From an uncultured Clostridia bacterium (GTDB lineage Bacteria; Bacillota; Clostridia; Christensenellales; UBA1242), in NCBI GenBank assembly GCA_947628205.1, contig CANQYX010000009.1, positions 1 through 36,545 on the forward strand: 36,545 bases of DNA, in the 5' to 3' direction. The translations under genes and the position numbers were made by a program. Positions 1-6,291 of the stretch are shown one piece after another. The notes under the pieces are model-generated. The model made no database searches and was not told where the DNA came from. It worked only from the letters and a program-made list of their open reading frames with translations. Positions within the stretch are counted from its first letter, which is position 1. Every line of letters begins with the position of its first letter.

Positions 1-106
1 GGGTGTTTTTACAAATTTTTTTAAAATATTTTATTTTCCTGCCACTTTTTTACGAATTTCTTCCATAAATCGCCCGTGTCAGGCCAATTTGGGCATGAAA
101 TACCGC

Positions 107-176
107 GTCATCCTGAGCGAACAAGGATTGTGAGTCGAAGGATCTAATTAGATTCTTCGCTAGCGCTCAGAATGAC
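107..176. repeat. Dispersed palindromic repeat, short form
   Basis: The unit begins GTCATCCTGAGCGA and ends CGCTCAGAATGACAT, so its ends are inverted repeats of each other. Its interior (GAGTCGAAGGATCTAA, AGATTCTTCGCT) also pairs. It is a shorter relative of the two longer units at 259-359 and 388-488. Repeats with this GTCATyCTGAGCG...CTCAGAATGAC outline are scattered in many bacterial genomes; mobility by an external transposase is inference. No coding potential is seen. Confidence 0.75.
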
Positions 177-213
177 ATTAAAAGAGGTAGAGATTGCTAA
201 AAGAGATACACTC

Positions 214-252
214 CACGCGTGAAAATGAATTTTCACTTGGTCGGTATGACAT
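214..252. repeat. GTCGGTATGAC-type repeat, copy A
   Basis: A 39-nt unit starting CCACGCGTGAAAAT and ending TTGGTCGGTATGACAT, with an internal GTGAAAATgaATTTTCAC hairpin. An inverted copy lies at 32559-32599, upstream of nifJ. Repeat ends are conserved between copies while the hairpin sequence varies. Confidence 0.7.
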
Positions 253-258
253 AGTAGG

Positions 259-359
259 TCATGTTGAGCGCAACAGAGTGGAGTCGAAACATCTAGATTC
301 TTCGCTAATGCCCCACTGCGAACAAAGTTCTTGCGGGGACCCCGAATGCTCAGAATGAC
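259..359. repeat. 101-bp palindromic repeat, copy 1
   Basis: Starts TCATGTTGAGCGCAAC and ends CTCAGAATGAC. A nested hairpin is formed by GCCCC and GGGGAC around GCGAACAAAGTTCTTGC. It is a direct repeat of 388-488, spaced 129 nt start to start, with only two mismatches by eye. There is no ORF in it. Confidence 0.85.
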
Positions 360-387
360 ATAAGAACGTTCAGAATGTAGTTTGGTG

Positions 388-488
388 TCATGTTGAGCGC
401 AACGGAGTGGAGTCGAAACATCTAGATTCTTCGCTAATGCCCCACAGCGAACAAAGTTCTTGCGGGGACCCCGAATGCTCAGAATGAC
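388..488. repeat. 101-bp palindromic repeat, copy 2
   Basis: Second copy of the unit at 259-359, in the same orientation. It differs at the AACGGAG/AACAGAG and CCACAGC/CCACTGC positions only. The whole gene-free stretch 1-543 consists of these repeats and AT-rich filler; I see no gene, RNA or promoter there that I would defend. Confidence 0.85.
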
Positions 489-522
489 GTCATCGCGCCA
501 TGCCTATGTCTTAATTGGCAAG

Positions 523-546
523 AAAAAACTCTCGGCTGAGAGTTTA
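523..546 (-). terminator. Terminator of the nfeD-floA operon
   Basis: Read on the minus strand, the stem ACTCTC-AGCC-GAGAGT is followed by a T run. It overlaps the stop codon of the gene ending at 544. This closes the three-gene minus-strand operon and separates it from the repeat-rich region. Confidence 0.75.
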
Positions 547-972
547 ATCGTCAAAATCTTTTCTATCTAACGCGCCAGAAATAATTAGTGCTTTAAGTTG
601 AGGGCTTAATGATTTAATTTCTTCCTGAATTGTTTTTTCATTTTGTTGCCCTGAAACTATCGGGCGCGGGCGAAACCCTTCAAAATCTGCAAAAGTTGGA
701 GTTGGGAAATTGCGTTTAGGGTGAGTTAACCTTTTGCTTTTTCTTTCTGCATAATCTTTAAAATCATCCTGATGCGAAGTGTTTTGCGCAGCAGGGGCGG
801 TTGGCGCCGGCTTATATTCATCCGGCTGAGCCGCGTTTTGTTCCGCTTTGGGTTTTTCTTTTTGAGGTTTGTTTTTAAATTTGTTTTTTAAAAATTTTGG
901 CAAAAAGATTAGCAATGCTATTATGGGCATTAAAATTGCGGCGATTAAAATAACTTTTTCCACTAATGACAT
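544..972 (-). CDS. Small single-pass membrane protein of unknown function, third gene of the nfeD-floA operon
   Basis: The protein is 142 residues if started at the ATG at 972, which has a good Shine-Dalgarno (AAGGAAGG); a TTG 18 nt upstream also keeps the frame but lacks one. Residues ~4-25 form one transmembrane segment (VILIAAILMPIIALLIF). A basic stretch KFLKNKFKNK follows, then a Pro/Ala/Gln-rich linker, and a short conserved-looking C-terminus (LSPQLKALIISGALDRKDFDD, last residues acidic). The positive residues after the helix predict a cytoplasmic C-terminus. It follows floA by 29 nt and ends in a terminator, so it is co-transcribed with floA and nfeD. I do not recognise the family. 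By association it may be a partner of the flotillin membrane domain, which is inference only. Confidence 0.7.
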   Translation of the reverse strand: MSLVEKVILIAAILMPIIALLIFLPKFLKNKFKNKPQKEKPKAEQNAAQPDEYKPAPTAPAAQNTSHQDDFKDYAERKSKRLTHPKRNFPTPTFADFEGFRPRPIVSGQQNEKTIQEEIKSLSPQLKALIISGALDRKDFDD

Positions 973-1001
973 TTTGCCTTCCTTTAACAAAACTATTTAA
1001 G

Positions 1002-2045
1002 TTATTCTCTAAACGGTGGCCTATTTGAGCCAGATAGGCGATCTTTGTCCTTATCCTTATCCTCTTTTGGTGCGCCAATTGAGTTGCGCATGTTTGTATC
1101 TGCAACTATGTTTTGAAGTTTGTAATAGTCCATAACGCCGAACTTGCCATTTTTAAGTGCCTGTGCCATGGATTTGTGAACTTCGCTTTCTGCCGCAAGC
1201 ACAAGCGCTTTCATCTCTTGCGTTTTGGCTTTCATTTCTTGCTCTAAGGCAATGGCCTGTGCCTTACGCTCTTCCGCTGCCGCTTGGCTTATTTTCTTTT
1301 TGGCTTCTGCATCCTCAATTTTAAGCTTTGCACCTATATTTTCGCCAACATCCACATCTGCAATGTCTATTGATAAAATTTCATATCCAGTTTGCCTATC
1401 CAGATGATCATCCAATATGGTTTTGGAAATGATTGGTGGGTTGGCAATTATTTCCGAATGAGTGTTTGCTTTACCGATTGCGGTAACAATGCCTTCGCCA
1501 ACGCGCGCTAAAATTGTTTCCACATCCGCAGTGCCAATTTGCCTATCCAACCTTGCGCGCACGGTAACTTGGGCAAGCACCTTAACCTGAATGCCATTTT
1601 TCGCCATTGCACCAATCCAAGGTGTGCGGATTATTTTTGGCGTAACACTTGTTTTAACCGCCTCAACCACATCTCGCCCAGCGAGGTCTATTGCCTTTGC
1701 CTGCTCTAATGTTAAATTTATTTTTGCGCTGTGCGCAGCAATTAACGCATTAACCACATTTTCAATATGGCCGCCTGCCATTAAGTGCGTCTCCAATTCG
1801 CTTATAGGGATTTTAAGCCCTGCCTTTTGGGCAACTATGTAAATGTTAACAAGCTGTTTGTAATTTATTTTTCGCACCTTCATGCCTATTAAGCGGAACA
1901 TGGATATGTGCGCACCCGAAGCAAGCGCCCTAAACCATATATTTGTTGGAACGATAATAAGCATGGCAACAAACAAGGCCACAACCACTGTTAAACTAAC
2001 AACTAAAATTGTTATTTGAACACCAGATAATAATAAATTGCTCAT
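1002..2045 (-). CDS. floA: Flotillin-like protein FloA
   Basis: FloA is a bacterial flotillin (SPFH-like) that oligomerises into functional membrane microdomains. The product is 347 residues, close to B. subtilis FloA (331). An N-terminal hydrophobic hairpin/anchor (residues ~8-33) is followed by the family's conserved start of the soluble part (NIWFRALASGAHISMFRLIGM). The remainder is an SPFH-type domain and an Ala/Glu/Lys-rich coiled coil (EDAEAKKKISQAAAEERKAQ). It ends in a charged, low-complexity tail (KEDKDKDKDRLSG). GGAGGAG precedes the ATG. The gene sits 9 nt after nfeD, the usual companion of bacterial flotillins. Identity is clear from sequence; the exact client proteins are unknown. 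Confidence 0.95.
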   Translation of the reverse strand: MSNLLLSGVQITILVVSLTVVVALFVAMLIIVPTNIWFRALASGAHISMFRLIGMKVRKINYKQLVNIYIVAQKAGLKIPISELETHLMAGGHIENVVNALIAAHSAKINLTLEQAKAIDLAGRDVVEAVKTSVTPKIIRTPWIGAMAKNGIQVKVLAQVTVRARLDRQIGTADVETILARVGEGIVTAIGKANTHSEIIANPPIISKTILDDHLDRQTGYEILSIDIADVDVGENIGAKLKIEDAEAKKKISQAAAEERKAQAIALEQEMKAKTQEMKALVLAAESEVHKSMAQALKNGKFGVMDYYKLQNIVADTNMRNSIGAPKEDKDKDKDRLSGSNRPPFRE

Positions 2046-2054
2046 AACTCCTCC

Positions 2055-2570
2055 CTATTCAAACCATTTTCTTACCATAATTTGATTGTCTTTAATGGCT
2101 ATAACTTTAACATGCGAACCGGCCGGAATAAGCGAAGTGGCAGACACGACATCATAAATTTTGCCCTTTATTTTTGCTTTTCCGCCCAAATTTAACTTGC
2201 TTAGCGCCCTGCCAGATTTGCCAACAAGTTTTCTAAGCTCTTTTTCCGTTTTGTTGTAATCTTGCCTTAAGGTTGAATTTGTTTCAAACAAACCGGTTTG
2301 GCTTAAAATGCCATGTTGCGCGCTGAAAACCATGTACATGCCTGCCACAACATAAAAGCCAACAACAATCAACACCAACGATAGTGCTTGAACCAAATTT
2401 AAACCTTGCGCAATTCTAACAATAATTCCTGCCACCATGCTTAAAATGCCAACTATGCCAAAAAAACCAAAACCCGGAACGAACACTTCAACAATTGTAA
2501 AAACAAGCCCGAGCGAAAGCAAAACTGCAGGTATCCAGCTCATTTCTGTAAAAATCTGTGCAAATTCCAT
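2055..2570 (-). CDS. nfeD: NfeD-family membrane protein (short form)
   Basis: NfeD proteins pair with flotillins/stomatins at the membrane. This 171-residue product is the short, protease-less type. After an N-terminal stretch come about three hydrophobic segments (residues ~12-45, ~40-60 and ~62-85, containing EVFVPGFGFFGIVGI). A C-terminal OB-fold part follows (GGKAKIKGKIYDVVSATSLIPAG, then VKVIAIKDNQIMVRK). The AAGGAGA Shine-Dalgarno is 5-6 nt before the ATG. It is the first gene of the nfeD-floA-hypothetical operon, behind a promoter at 2624-2651. No ClpP-like protease domain is present. Confidence 0.9.
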   Translation of the reverse strand: MEFAQIFTEMSWIPAVLLSLGLVFTIVEVFVPGFGFFGIVGILSMVAGIIVRIAQGLNLVQALSLVLIVVGFYVVAGMYMVFSAQHGILSQTGLFETNSTLRQDYNKTEKELRKLVGKSGRALSKLNLGGKAKIKGKIYDVVSATSLIPAGSHVKVIAIKDNQIMVRKWFE

Positions 2571-2623
2571 ACTATCTCCTTAAAAGTTAAACTCTTGTTG
2601 CTACAAGATTTCTATCTGTCTTG

Positions 2624-2651
2624 ATTTTACCACAAAAAAAATTTTTGTCAA
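2624..2651 (-). promoter_or_regulatory. Promoter of the nfeD-floA operon
   Basis: On the minus strand TTGACA (2646-2651) and TAAAAT (2624-2629) are separated by 16 nt. The predicted leader contains a small TCTTGT-agc-AACAAGA hairpin before the nfeD Shine-Dalgarno. The promoter is divergent from that of the zinc-ribbon gene. Confidence 0.7.
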
Positions 2652-2679
2652 TACCCTTTTTAAAAATTATTACGTTTGT

Positions 2680-2708
2680 TTGACTTATTATATTTATTAT
2701 GTTATTAT
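2680..2708 (+). promoter_or_regulatory. Promoter of the zinc-ribbon gene
   Basis: TTGACT (2680-2685), 17-nt spacer, TATTAT (2703-2708), then an AAAGGA Shine-Dalgarno before the ATG at 2731. It is back to back with the nfeD promoter. Confidence 0.65.
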
Positions 2709-2730
2709 ATAAATATAAAAGGAATTAATT

Positions 2731-3075
2731 ATGTTTTGCAATCAATGTGGAACGGAAAACCGCAATGACAGAAAATTTTGCACCAATTGTGGTGCCAAAT
2801 TGCACGATTACACCAAACCAAAAGAAAATTTAATTATGCCAGAAGAAATTCAACAGGCACAAAACACCGTTCAAAAGCGCAATTATATTAAAAAGCTGAC
2901 AAGCATTTTGCTGTTTATTTTCTTTGTTTTTGCCTGCTCTTTAACCGCGGTGTCGTTTTTCGTGGATGGGCTAGTTTTTTGGCTGGTTATTGGTTTTGCC
3001 CTTGCATTTTTTGTTATAATGCTTATAATAGTAATTGTAAGGCATAATATGTTAAAAAAACTTAAAACAAATTGA
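2731..3075 (+). CDS. Zinc-ribbon membrane protein
   Basis: The 114-residue protein opens with a double CxxC zinc ribbon (MFCNQCGTENRNDRKFCTNC; cysteines at 3, 6, 17 and 20), the common zinc_ribbon_2 type. A ~30-residue polar linker and a KKL-preceded pair of transmembrane helices (residues ~52-72 and ~77-100) follow. The topology suggests a cytoplasmic zinc finger on a small membrane anchor. Such proteins are abundant in Firmicutes and their roles are mostly unknown. It is transcribed alone, between its own promoter and a terminator shared with the opposite-strand neighbour. Confidence 0.8.
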   Translation: MFCNQCGTENRNDRKFCTNCGAKLHDYTKPKENLIMPEEIQQAQNTVQKRNYIKKLTSILLFIFFVFACSLTAVSFFVDGLVFWLVIGFALAFFVIMLIIVIVRHNMLKKLKTN

Positions 3076-3082
3076 GCGGTTG

Positions 3083-3106
3083 AAAAAAAGAGCAATCGCT
3101 CTTTTT
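3083..3106. terminator. Bidirectional terminator
   Basis: A run of A, GAGC-AATC-GCTC and a run of T. The hairpin has a T tract on both strands, so it can end the zinc-ribbon gene (plus) and the hypothetical gene at 3105-3446 (minus). It overlaps the stop codon of the latter. Confidence 0.8.
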
Positions 3107-3446
3107 AAATTTGAACATTTTCGCTTTTGCTTAATGCTAAATGCTGTTGATAATTCACAAACCTTAACTCTCCCTTTGAATTTTTGGCGGTAAGCATAAA
3201 ATTGATGTATGCTTTTTTAAGTTTGTTGGCCGCTTTTGTTTGAACATTTTCTGCCTGAACGTTAAAATCGCTAAAATAATATCTTTGCAAAAGTTGATGG
3301 CTTTTCCTTTTAACCGAAATTAACATATCGTGCGCATAAACTTTGTTTGCAAAGAAGAACGCAACATCATTAAAGGCCAAGTTCAAAATTTGGGAAATAT
3401 CCTCATCTGTTAAACTGTTAATATACATATTTTCTAAATATTCCAT
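3105..3446 (-). CDS. Hypothetical protein, 113 aa
   Basis: I do not recognise this family. The start at 3446 is supported by GGAGATG just upstream and by a promoter (TTGACA-16-TAGAAT at 3464-3491) that leaves a short leader. The chain is soluble, mixed charge, Asn/Leu/Lys rich, with an acidic helix-like N-terminal third (SLTDEDISQILNLAFNDV) and a basic middle (KAANKLKKAYINF). There is no transmembrane segment, cysteine motif or repeat. It is monocistronic between a promoter and a terminator. The coding call rests on start signals and frame integrity. Confidence 0.6.
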   Translation of the reverse strand: MEYLENMYINSLTDEDISQILNLAFNDVAFFFANKVYAHDMLISVKRKSHQLLQRYYFSDFNVQAENVQTKAANKLKKAYINFMLTAKNSKGELRFVNYQQHLALSKSENVQI

Positions 3447-3463
3447 ATTTCATCTCCGCTGAT

Positions 3464-3491
3464 ATTCTAGCACTTATTTTTCATTTGTCAA
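3464..3491 (-). promoter_or_regulatory. Promoter of the 3105-3446 gene
   Basis: Minus-strand TTGACA (3486-3491) and TAGAAT (3464-3469) with a 16-nt spacer. The Shine-Dalgarno lies just downstream. It sits in the gap after the OGG1-type glycosylase gene, where no clear terminator is visible. Confidence 0.6.
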
Positions 3492-3510
3492 TATGTTTAT
3501 TAAAAATTGC

Positions 3511-4347
3511 TTAAACTTTTATTTTGTTTTCTCTGTAATAATAAAAGACATATTGCTGAGCAAAACCTGACAAGTTGCCATAGCGCGCAACCAATTCTCG
3601 TGATATTTTTTTGCGGTCGTTCTCTTTGCGTTTTGTTAAATCGTTATAAACTTTGTTTATCCACGTATCCACAGGAAACACATCTTTAACGCCCAAGCCA
3701 AAAAGCATAATGCAGTTAGCAACTTTTTCTCCTATGCCTTTTAACGAAATTAAAAACTTAAATTGCTCCTCTTTATTCATGGCTTTTAACTTTTCAATAC
3801 CGTCCGCCGAAAGTTTTTGCACCGTTTCAAACATCTGCCTCGCCCGATAACCTAAACCTGCCTTCTCAAAATCGGCTATGGATGCTTTTTTTAATTCGTT
3901 TAGCGTAGGAAAGGCAAAATATTCGCCCATATCCTTCCCGAAATGCGCACACAAATATTCAATAGATTTTTTAATCCTTGCGATGTTATTGTTAGCGGAA
4001 ATTATAAAACTTATCAGCATTTCATAAGCATCATTATTCAAAATTCTAATTCCTGCACCATATTCTATGGCTGGGCGAAGGAATTCATCCTTAATAAGAA
4101 TAGATTTTATTTTAGAATAATCTCTATCTAAATCAAAAAAATTATAAAAGAATTTAATGTCTGATGAAAGTATTTCAATTTTATTTTTATTAAATGTAAT
4201 TTTAGCGCGTTTATCCATAGAATAAACGTAAGCTAAATCGCCAACAATATTATATCTAAAAATCTGCCCACAATTTAAGGTTTGAACAAGGTCAAAATCT
4301 TGGGGATTAGTAATAATAATTTTGTCTTTAGCTAGTTCTATTTTCAT
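3511..4347 (-). CDS. ogg: OGG1-type 8-oxoguanine DNA glycosylase/AP lyase
   Basis: This base-excision repair enzyme removes 8-oxoguanine from DNA. The 278-residue chain has an OGG1-like N-terminal beta domain (LNCGQIFRY at ~28-36) and a helix-hairpin-helix-GPD core. The hairpin LKGIGEKVANCIMLFGLG contains the Lys expected as Schiff-base nucleophile, and FPVDTWI supplies the catalytic Asp. The order matches human OGG1 (K249, D268). I start at the ATG at 4347 (AAGG 7 nt upstream) instead of the in-frame TTG two codons earlier. The ATG lies 2 nt after the rsmD stop, so the two are co-transcribed and probably translationally coupled. OGG1-type enzymes are uncommon in bacteria, where MutM/Fpg usually does this job, but are known in Clostridium. 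Confidence 0.88.
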   Translation of the reverse strand: MKIELAKDKIIITNPQDFDLVQTLNCGQIFRYNIVGDLAYVYSMDKRAKITFNKNKIEILSSDIKFFYNFFDLDRDYSKIKSILIKDEFLRPAIEYGAGIRILNNDAYEMLISFIISANNNIARIKKSIEYLCAHFGKDMGEYFAFPTLNELKKASIADFEKAGLGYRARQMFETVQKLSADGIEKLKAMNKEEQFKFLISLKGIGEKVANCIMLFGLGVKDVFPVDTWINKVYNDLTKRKENDRKKISRELVARYGNLSGFAQQYVFYYYRENKIKV

Positions 4348-4349
4348 AA

Positions 4350-4889
4350 TCAATCCTTAATTAATTTTAATTTATAAACAGCCACTGTGCCATAGAATTT
4401 TTGGCTAATTTCGTAATCAGCACTTTTAAAATTAAATTCGTGCGCTCTATCTGTTTCAAAAATTATAATTCCATTTGAATTTAACAAATTGTTTTTAGTT
4501 ATTACTTCAATTGCTTGTACGCCCAAATCTGTAATGTAAGGCGGGTCTAGCAAAATTACATCAAATTTTTGTTGACATGTTTTAAGATAATTTATGCCAT
4601 CCATATTAACTAATTTATAATTGCCGTCAATGCCGCGCAAATTTTCGGTTATAATTTTGATTGCTTGCGGGTTATTATCAACAAAAATAACGCTATCTGC
4701 CCCACGCGAAATGCATTCTATGCCGAAAGCGCCCGTGCCAGAAAAAAGGTCTAAACAATTTGCATTAAGCAAATCGAACTGAATAAGATTAAAAATAGAT
4801 TCCTTTACCCTATCTAATGTTGGGCGGGTTGATGGCAAATTAAACTCTTTTAATTTTTTGCTGCGATATTTCCCTGCAATAACTCTCAT
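4350..4889 (-). CDS. rsmD: 16S rRNA (guanine-966-N2)-methyltransferase RsmD
   Basis: RsmD methylates G966 of 16S rRNA with S-adenosylmethionine. The 179-residue protein has the family's N-terminus (MRVIAGKYRSKKL), the SAM-binding LDLFSGTGAFGIE motif at ~46-58, and the catalytic DPPY motif at ~115-118. The start is fixed by that conserved N-terminus. There is no Shine-Dalgarno: the promoter -10 box ends 6 nt before the ATG, predicting a leaderless transcript. It heads a two-gene operon with the ogg gene. Confidence 0.95.
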   Translation of the reverse strand: MRVIAGKYRSKKLKEFNLPSTRPTLDRVKESIFNLIQFDLLNANCLDLFSGTGAFGIECISRGADSVIFVDNNPQAIKIITENLRGIDGNYKLVNMDGINYLKTCQQKFDVILLDPPYITDLGVQAIEVITKNNLLNSNGIIIFETDRAHEFNFKSADYEISQKFYGTVAVYKLKLIKD

Positions 4890-4924
4890 AAAAGCATTTT
4901 AAATTATATTAACATTTTTGTCAA
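4889..4924 (-). promoter_or_regulatory. Leaderless-type promoter of rsmD
   Basis: TTGACA (4919-4924), 17-nt spacer, TAAAAT (4896-4901), then exactly 6 nt to the ATG at 4889. With standard geometry (-7 at the last base of the -10 box) the start of transcription is the A of the start codon. No ribosome-binding site can fit. Confidence 0.8.
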
Positions 4925-4932
4925 GCCAAAAT

Positions 4933-4959
4933 AAAAAAGCCCTCAATCGAGGGTTTTTT
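4933..4959 (-). terminator. Terminator of the H1-like gene
   Basis: AAAAAAGCCCTC-AATC-GAGGGTTTTTT forms a strong stem with T tracts in both orientations. It lies between the stop codon of the H1-like gene (4970) and the rsmD promoter, insulating the two minus-strand units. Confidence 0.85.
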
Positions 4960-4969
4960 AAATTGCAAT

Positions 4970-6022
4970 TTATTTCTTTTTAGCTGGAGCTTTTTTAGCA
5001 GGAGCTTTTGTTGCAACTTTTTTAGCTGGAGCTTTAGTTGCTGGTTTAGCAGCAGTTTTAGCTGGAGCTTTTACAGTTTTGGTTGCAACGGTTTTTGTTG
5101 CAACTTTTGTTGTTTTAGTTGCTGGCTTTGCAGCTGCTTTTGGAGCTGGTTTGCATTCAGCTTTTTTGCAGCAGCAAGCTTTTTTAGCTGGAGCTTTTGT
5201 TGCTGGCTTTGCTGCAGTTTTGGTTGCAGGTTTAGCAGCAGTTTTAGCTGGAGCTTTTGTTGTTTTTGTTGCAGGTTTAGCTGCGGTTTTTGCAACTGGT
5301 TTTACAGTAGCAGTAGGTTTTGCTTCTGGCCTTTTAGCAATTGTTTTTGTTACAGTTGCTTTTGCAACAGCCATTGCGTTGCCACCTTTTTTGGTTGTTT
5401 TCTTAACCGTTGTGGTGGTTGTGGTAACTTTTTTAGTTGCCTTGCCTGCTGGAGTGGTTGTAACTTTTGTTGTTGTAGTTGTTGTTTTTCCTGCTGGAGT
5501 GGTTGTAACCTTTGTGGTGGTTTTGGTTACAGGTTTCTTAGCAGCAGTTTTTGTTGCAGGTTTTTTAGCAACAGGTTTTTTTGCAGCTGGTTTTTTAGCG
5601 GCTGTTTTTGTTGTTGTAGTAGTAGTTGTTGTTTTTGTAGTTGCCTTTTTAGCTGCAGGCTTTTTAGCAGTTGTTGCTTTAGCGGTTGTTTTACCAGCTG
5701 GCTTTTTAGCAACAGGTTTTTTAGCTGGGCTAGCTTTCTTTTCAACTTTCTTAGTTGCAGTCTTAACACTAGCAGTAGACTTTGCGTTAGCTTTTTGTAC
5801 TTTTTCCATTTTATCCTCCTTTTGTACATTTTCAGCTTTTTGCATTGGAACGATGTTTACTTCCATTTGCTCACTCTCTACCGCGAGAACTTTTTCTTGG
5901 AAATCGGACATAATTTTTTTATCTCGCCTATCCAACCAAACGAGCACAACGATAAGAGCGACGATGATGACAGCCAAAATTAAAACCATCCACCACCAAT
6001 TGTTTGAAATAAATTCCATCAT
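4970..6022 (-). CDS. Lys/Ala/Thr-rich histone H1-like protein with N-terminal membrane anchor
   Basis: 350 residues. Residues ~10-31 form one transmembrane segment (WWWMVLILAVIIVALIVVLVW). A short linker and a strongly basic low-complexity chain of AKKPA, TTTKV and KPATK units resembling histone H1 tails follow. Four cysteines cluster at 283-285 and 290 (ACCCKKAEC), unusual in such tails and possibly metal-binding. The ATG at 6022 has a GGGGGAG site and a promoter (TTGTAT-17-TAAAAT, 6056-6084). A second in-frame ATG at 5809 (residue 72) has a better site, AAGGAGG ending 4 nt upstream; it would give a soluble 279-residue form without the anchor. A weaker internal candidate (AAGGTGG) precedes the ATG at 5374. 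Nucleic-acid binding is inferred from composition; no folded domain is recognisable. A terminator follows the gene. Confidence 0.75.
   Translation of the reverse strand: MMEFISNNWWWMVLILAVIIVALIVVLVWLDRRDKKIMSDFQEKVLAVESEQMEVNIVPMQKAENVQKEDKMEKVQKANAKSTASVKTATKKVEKKASPAKKPVAKKPAGKTTAKATTAKKPAAKKATTKTTTTTTTTKTAAKKPAAKKPVAKKPATKTAAKKPVTKTTTKVTTTPAGKTTTTTTKVTTTPAGKATKKVTTTTTTVKKTTKKGGNAMAVAKATVTKTIAKRPEAKPTATVKPVAKTAAKPATKTTKAPAKTAAKPATKTAAKPATKAPAKKACCCKKAECKPAPKAAAKPATKTTKVATKTVATKTVKAPAKTAAKPATKAPAKKVATKAPAKKAPAKKK
5807..5822 (-). promoter_or_regulatory. Internal ribosome-binding site and second start of the H1-like gene
   Basis: On the minus strand AAAAGGAGGATAAAATGGAA reads in frame with the surrounding gene and places a perfect AAGGAGG 4 nt before the ATG at 5809. 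It is a stronger site than that of the upstream start. The encoded residues (KEDKMEK) are unremarkable, so the match is not forced by a conserved protein motif. Confidence 0.65.
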
Positions 6023-6055
6023 AAAATCACTCCCCCTTTGTAGTAAGCTGAAAAT

Positions 6056-6084
6056 ATTTTAACACCAATAAAAAATAAATACAA
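6056..6084 (-). promoter_or_regulatory. Promoter of the H1-like gene
   Basis: TTGTAT (6079-6084), 17-nt spacer, TAAAAT (6056-6061) with an upstream-element-like AT-rich tract behind it. The predicted leader is about 27 nt and contains the Shine-Dalgarno. Confidence 0.6.
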
Positions 6085-6251
6085 ACGATTTTTGATATTT
6101 TTTAAATTTTTTTTGAAAATTTTTTATTTTTTTTCACTTGAAAACCGTTTTTTGCCAAGATTTTAATTTTTTAGAGCAAAAAAATCAATTTTAAACGGAA
6201 AAATTTTATGGATTTTAATTAAGTTGCAAACTCAACATAAAAAATTTTTTA

Positions 6252-6284
6252 AAAAATTCACAGCGTTTTTGCAGTGAATTTTTA
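6252..6284 (-). terminator. Terminator of spoIVA
   Basis: On the minus strand AAAAATTCAC pairs with GTGAATTTTT around a 12-nt loop, followed by a T-rich tract. It lies directly after the spoIVA stop codon at 6292. Confidence 0.7.
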
Positions 6285-6291
6285 TGTTTGT

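Noticed and set aside
1..94. Short minus-strand peptide ending RFMEEIRKKVAGK at the left edge
   Set aside because: Too short, preceded in frame by a stop and then by repeats. It could be the remnant of a gene tail but nothing supports it.
107..488. CRISPR-like array
   Set aside because: The units are ~100 bp, palindromic, irregularly spaced and few; no short regular repeat-spacer pattern and no cas gene.
5079..6062. Long open frame (327 codons) on the plus strand, Val/Ala/Phe-rich
   Set aside because: It is the complement of the Lys/Ala/Thr-rich repeats of the H1-like gene; there is no start signal, and composition is explained by the opposite strand.
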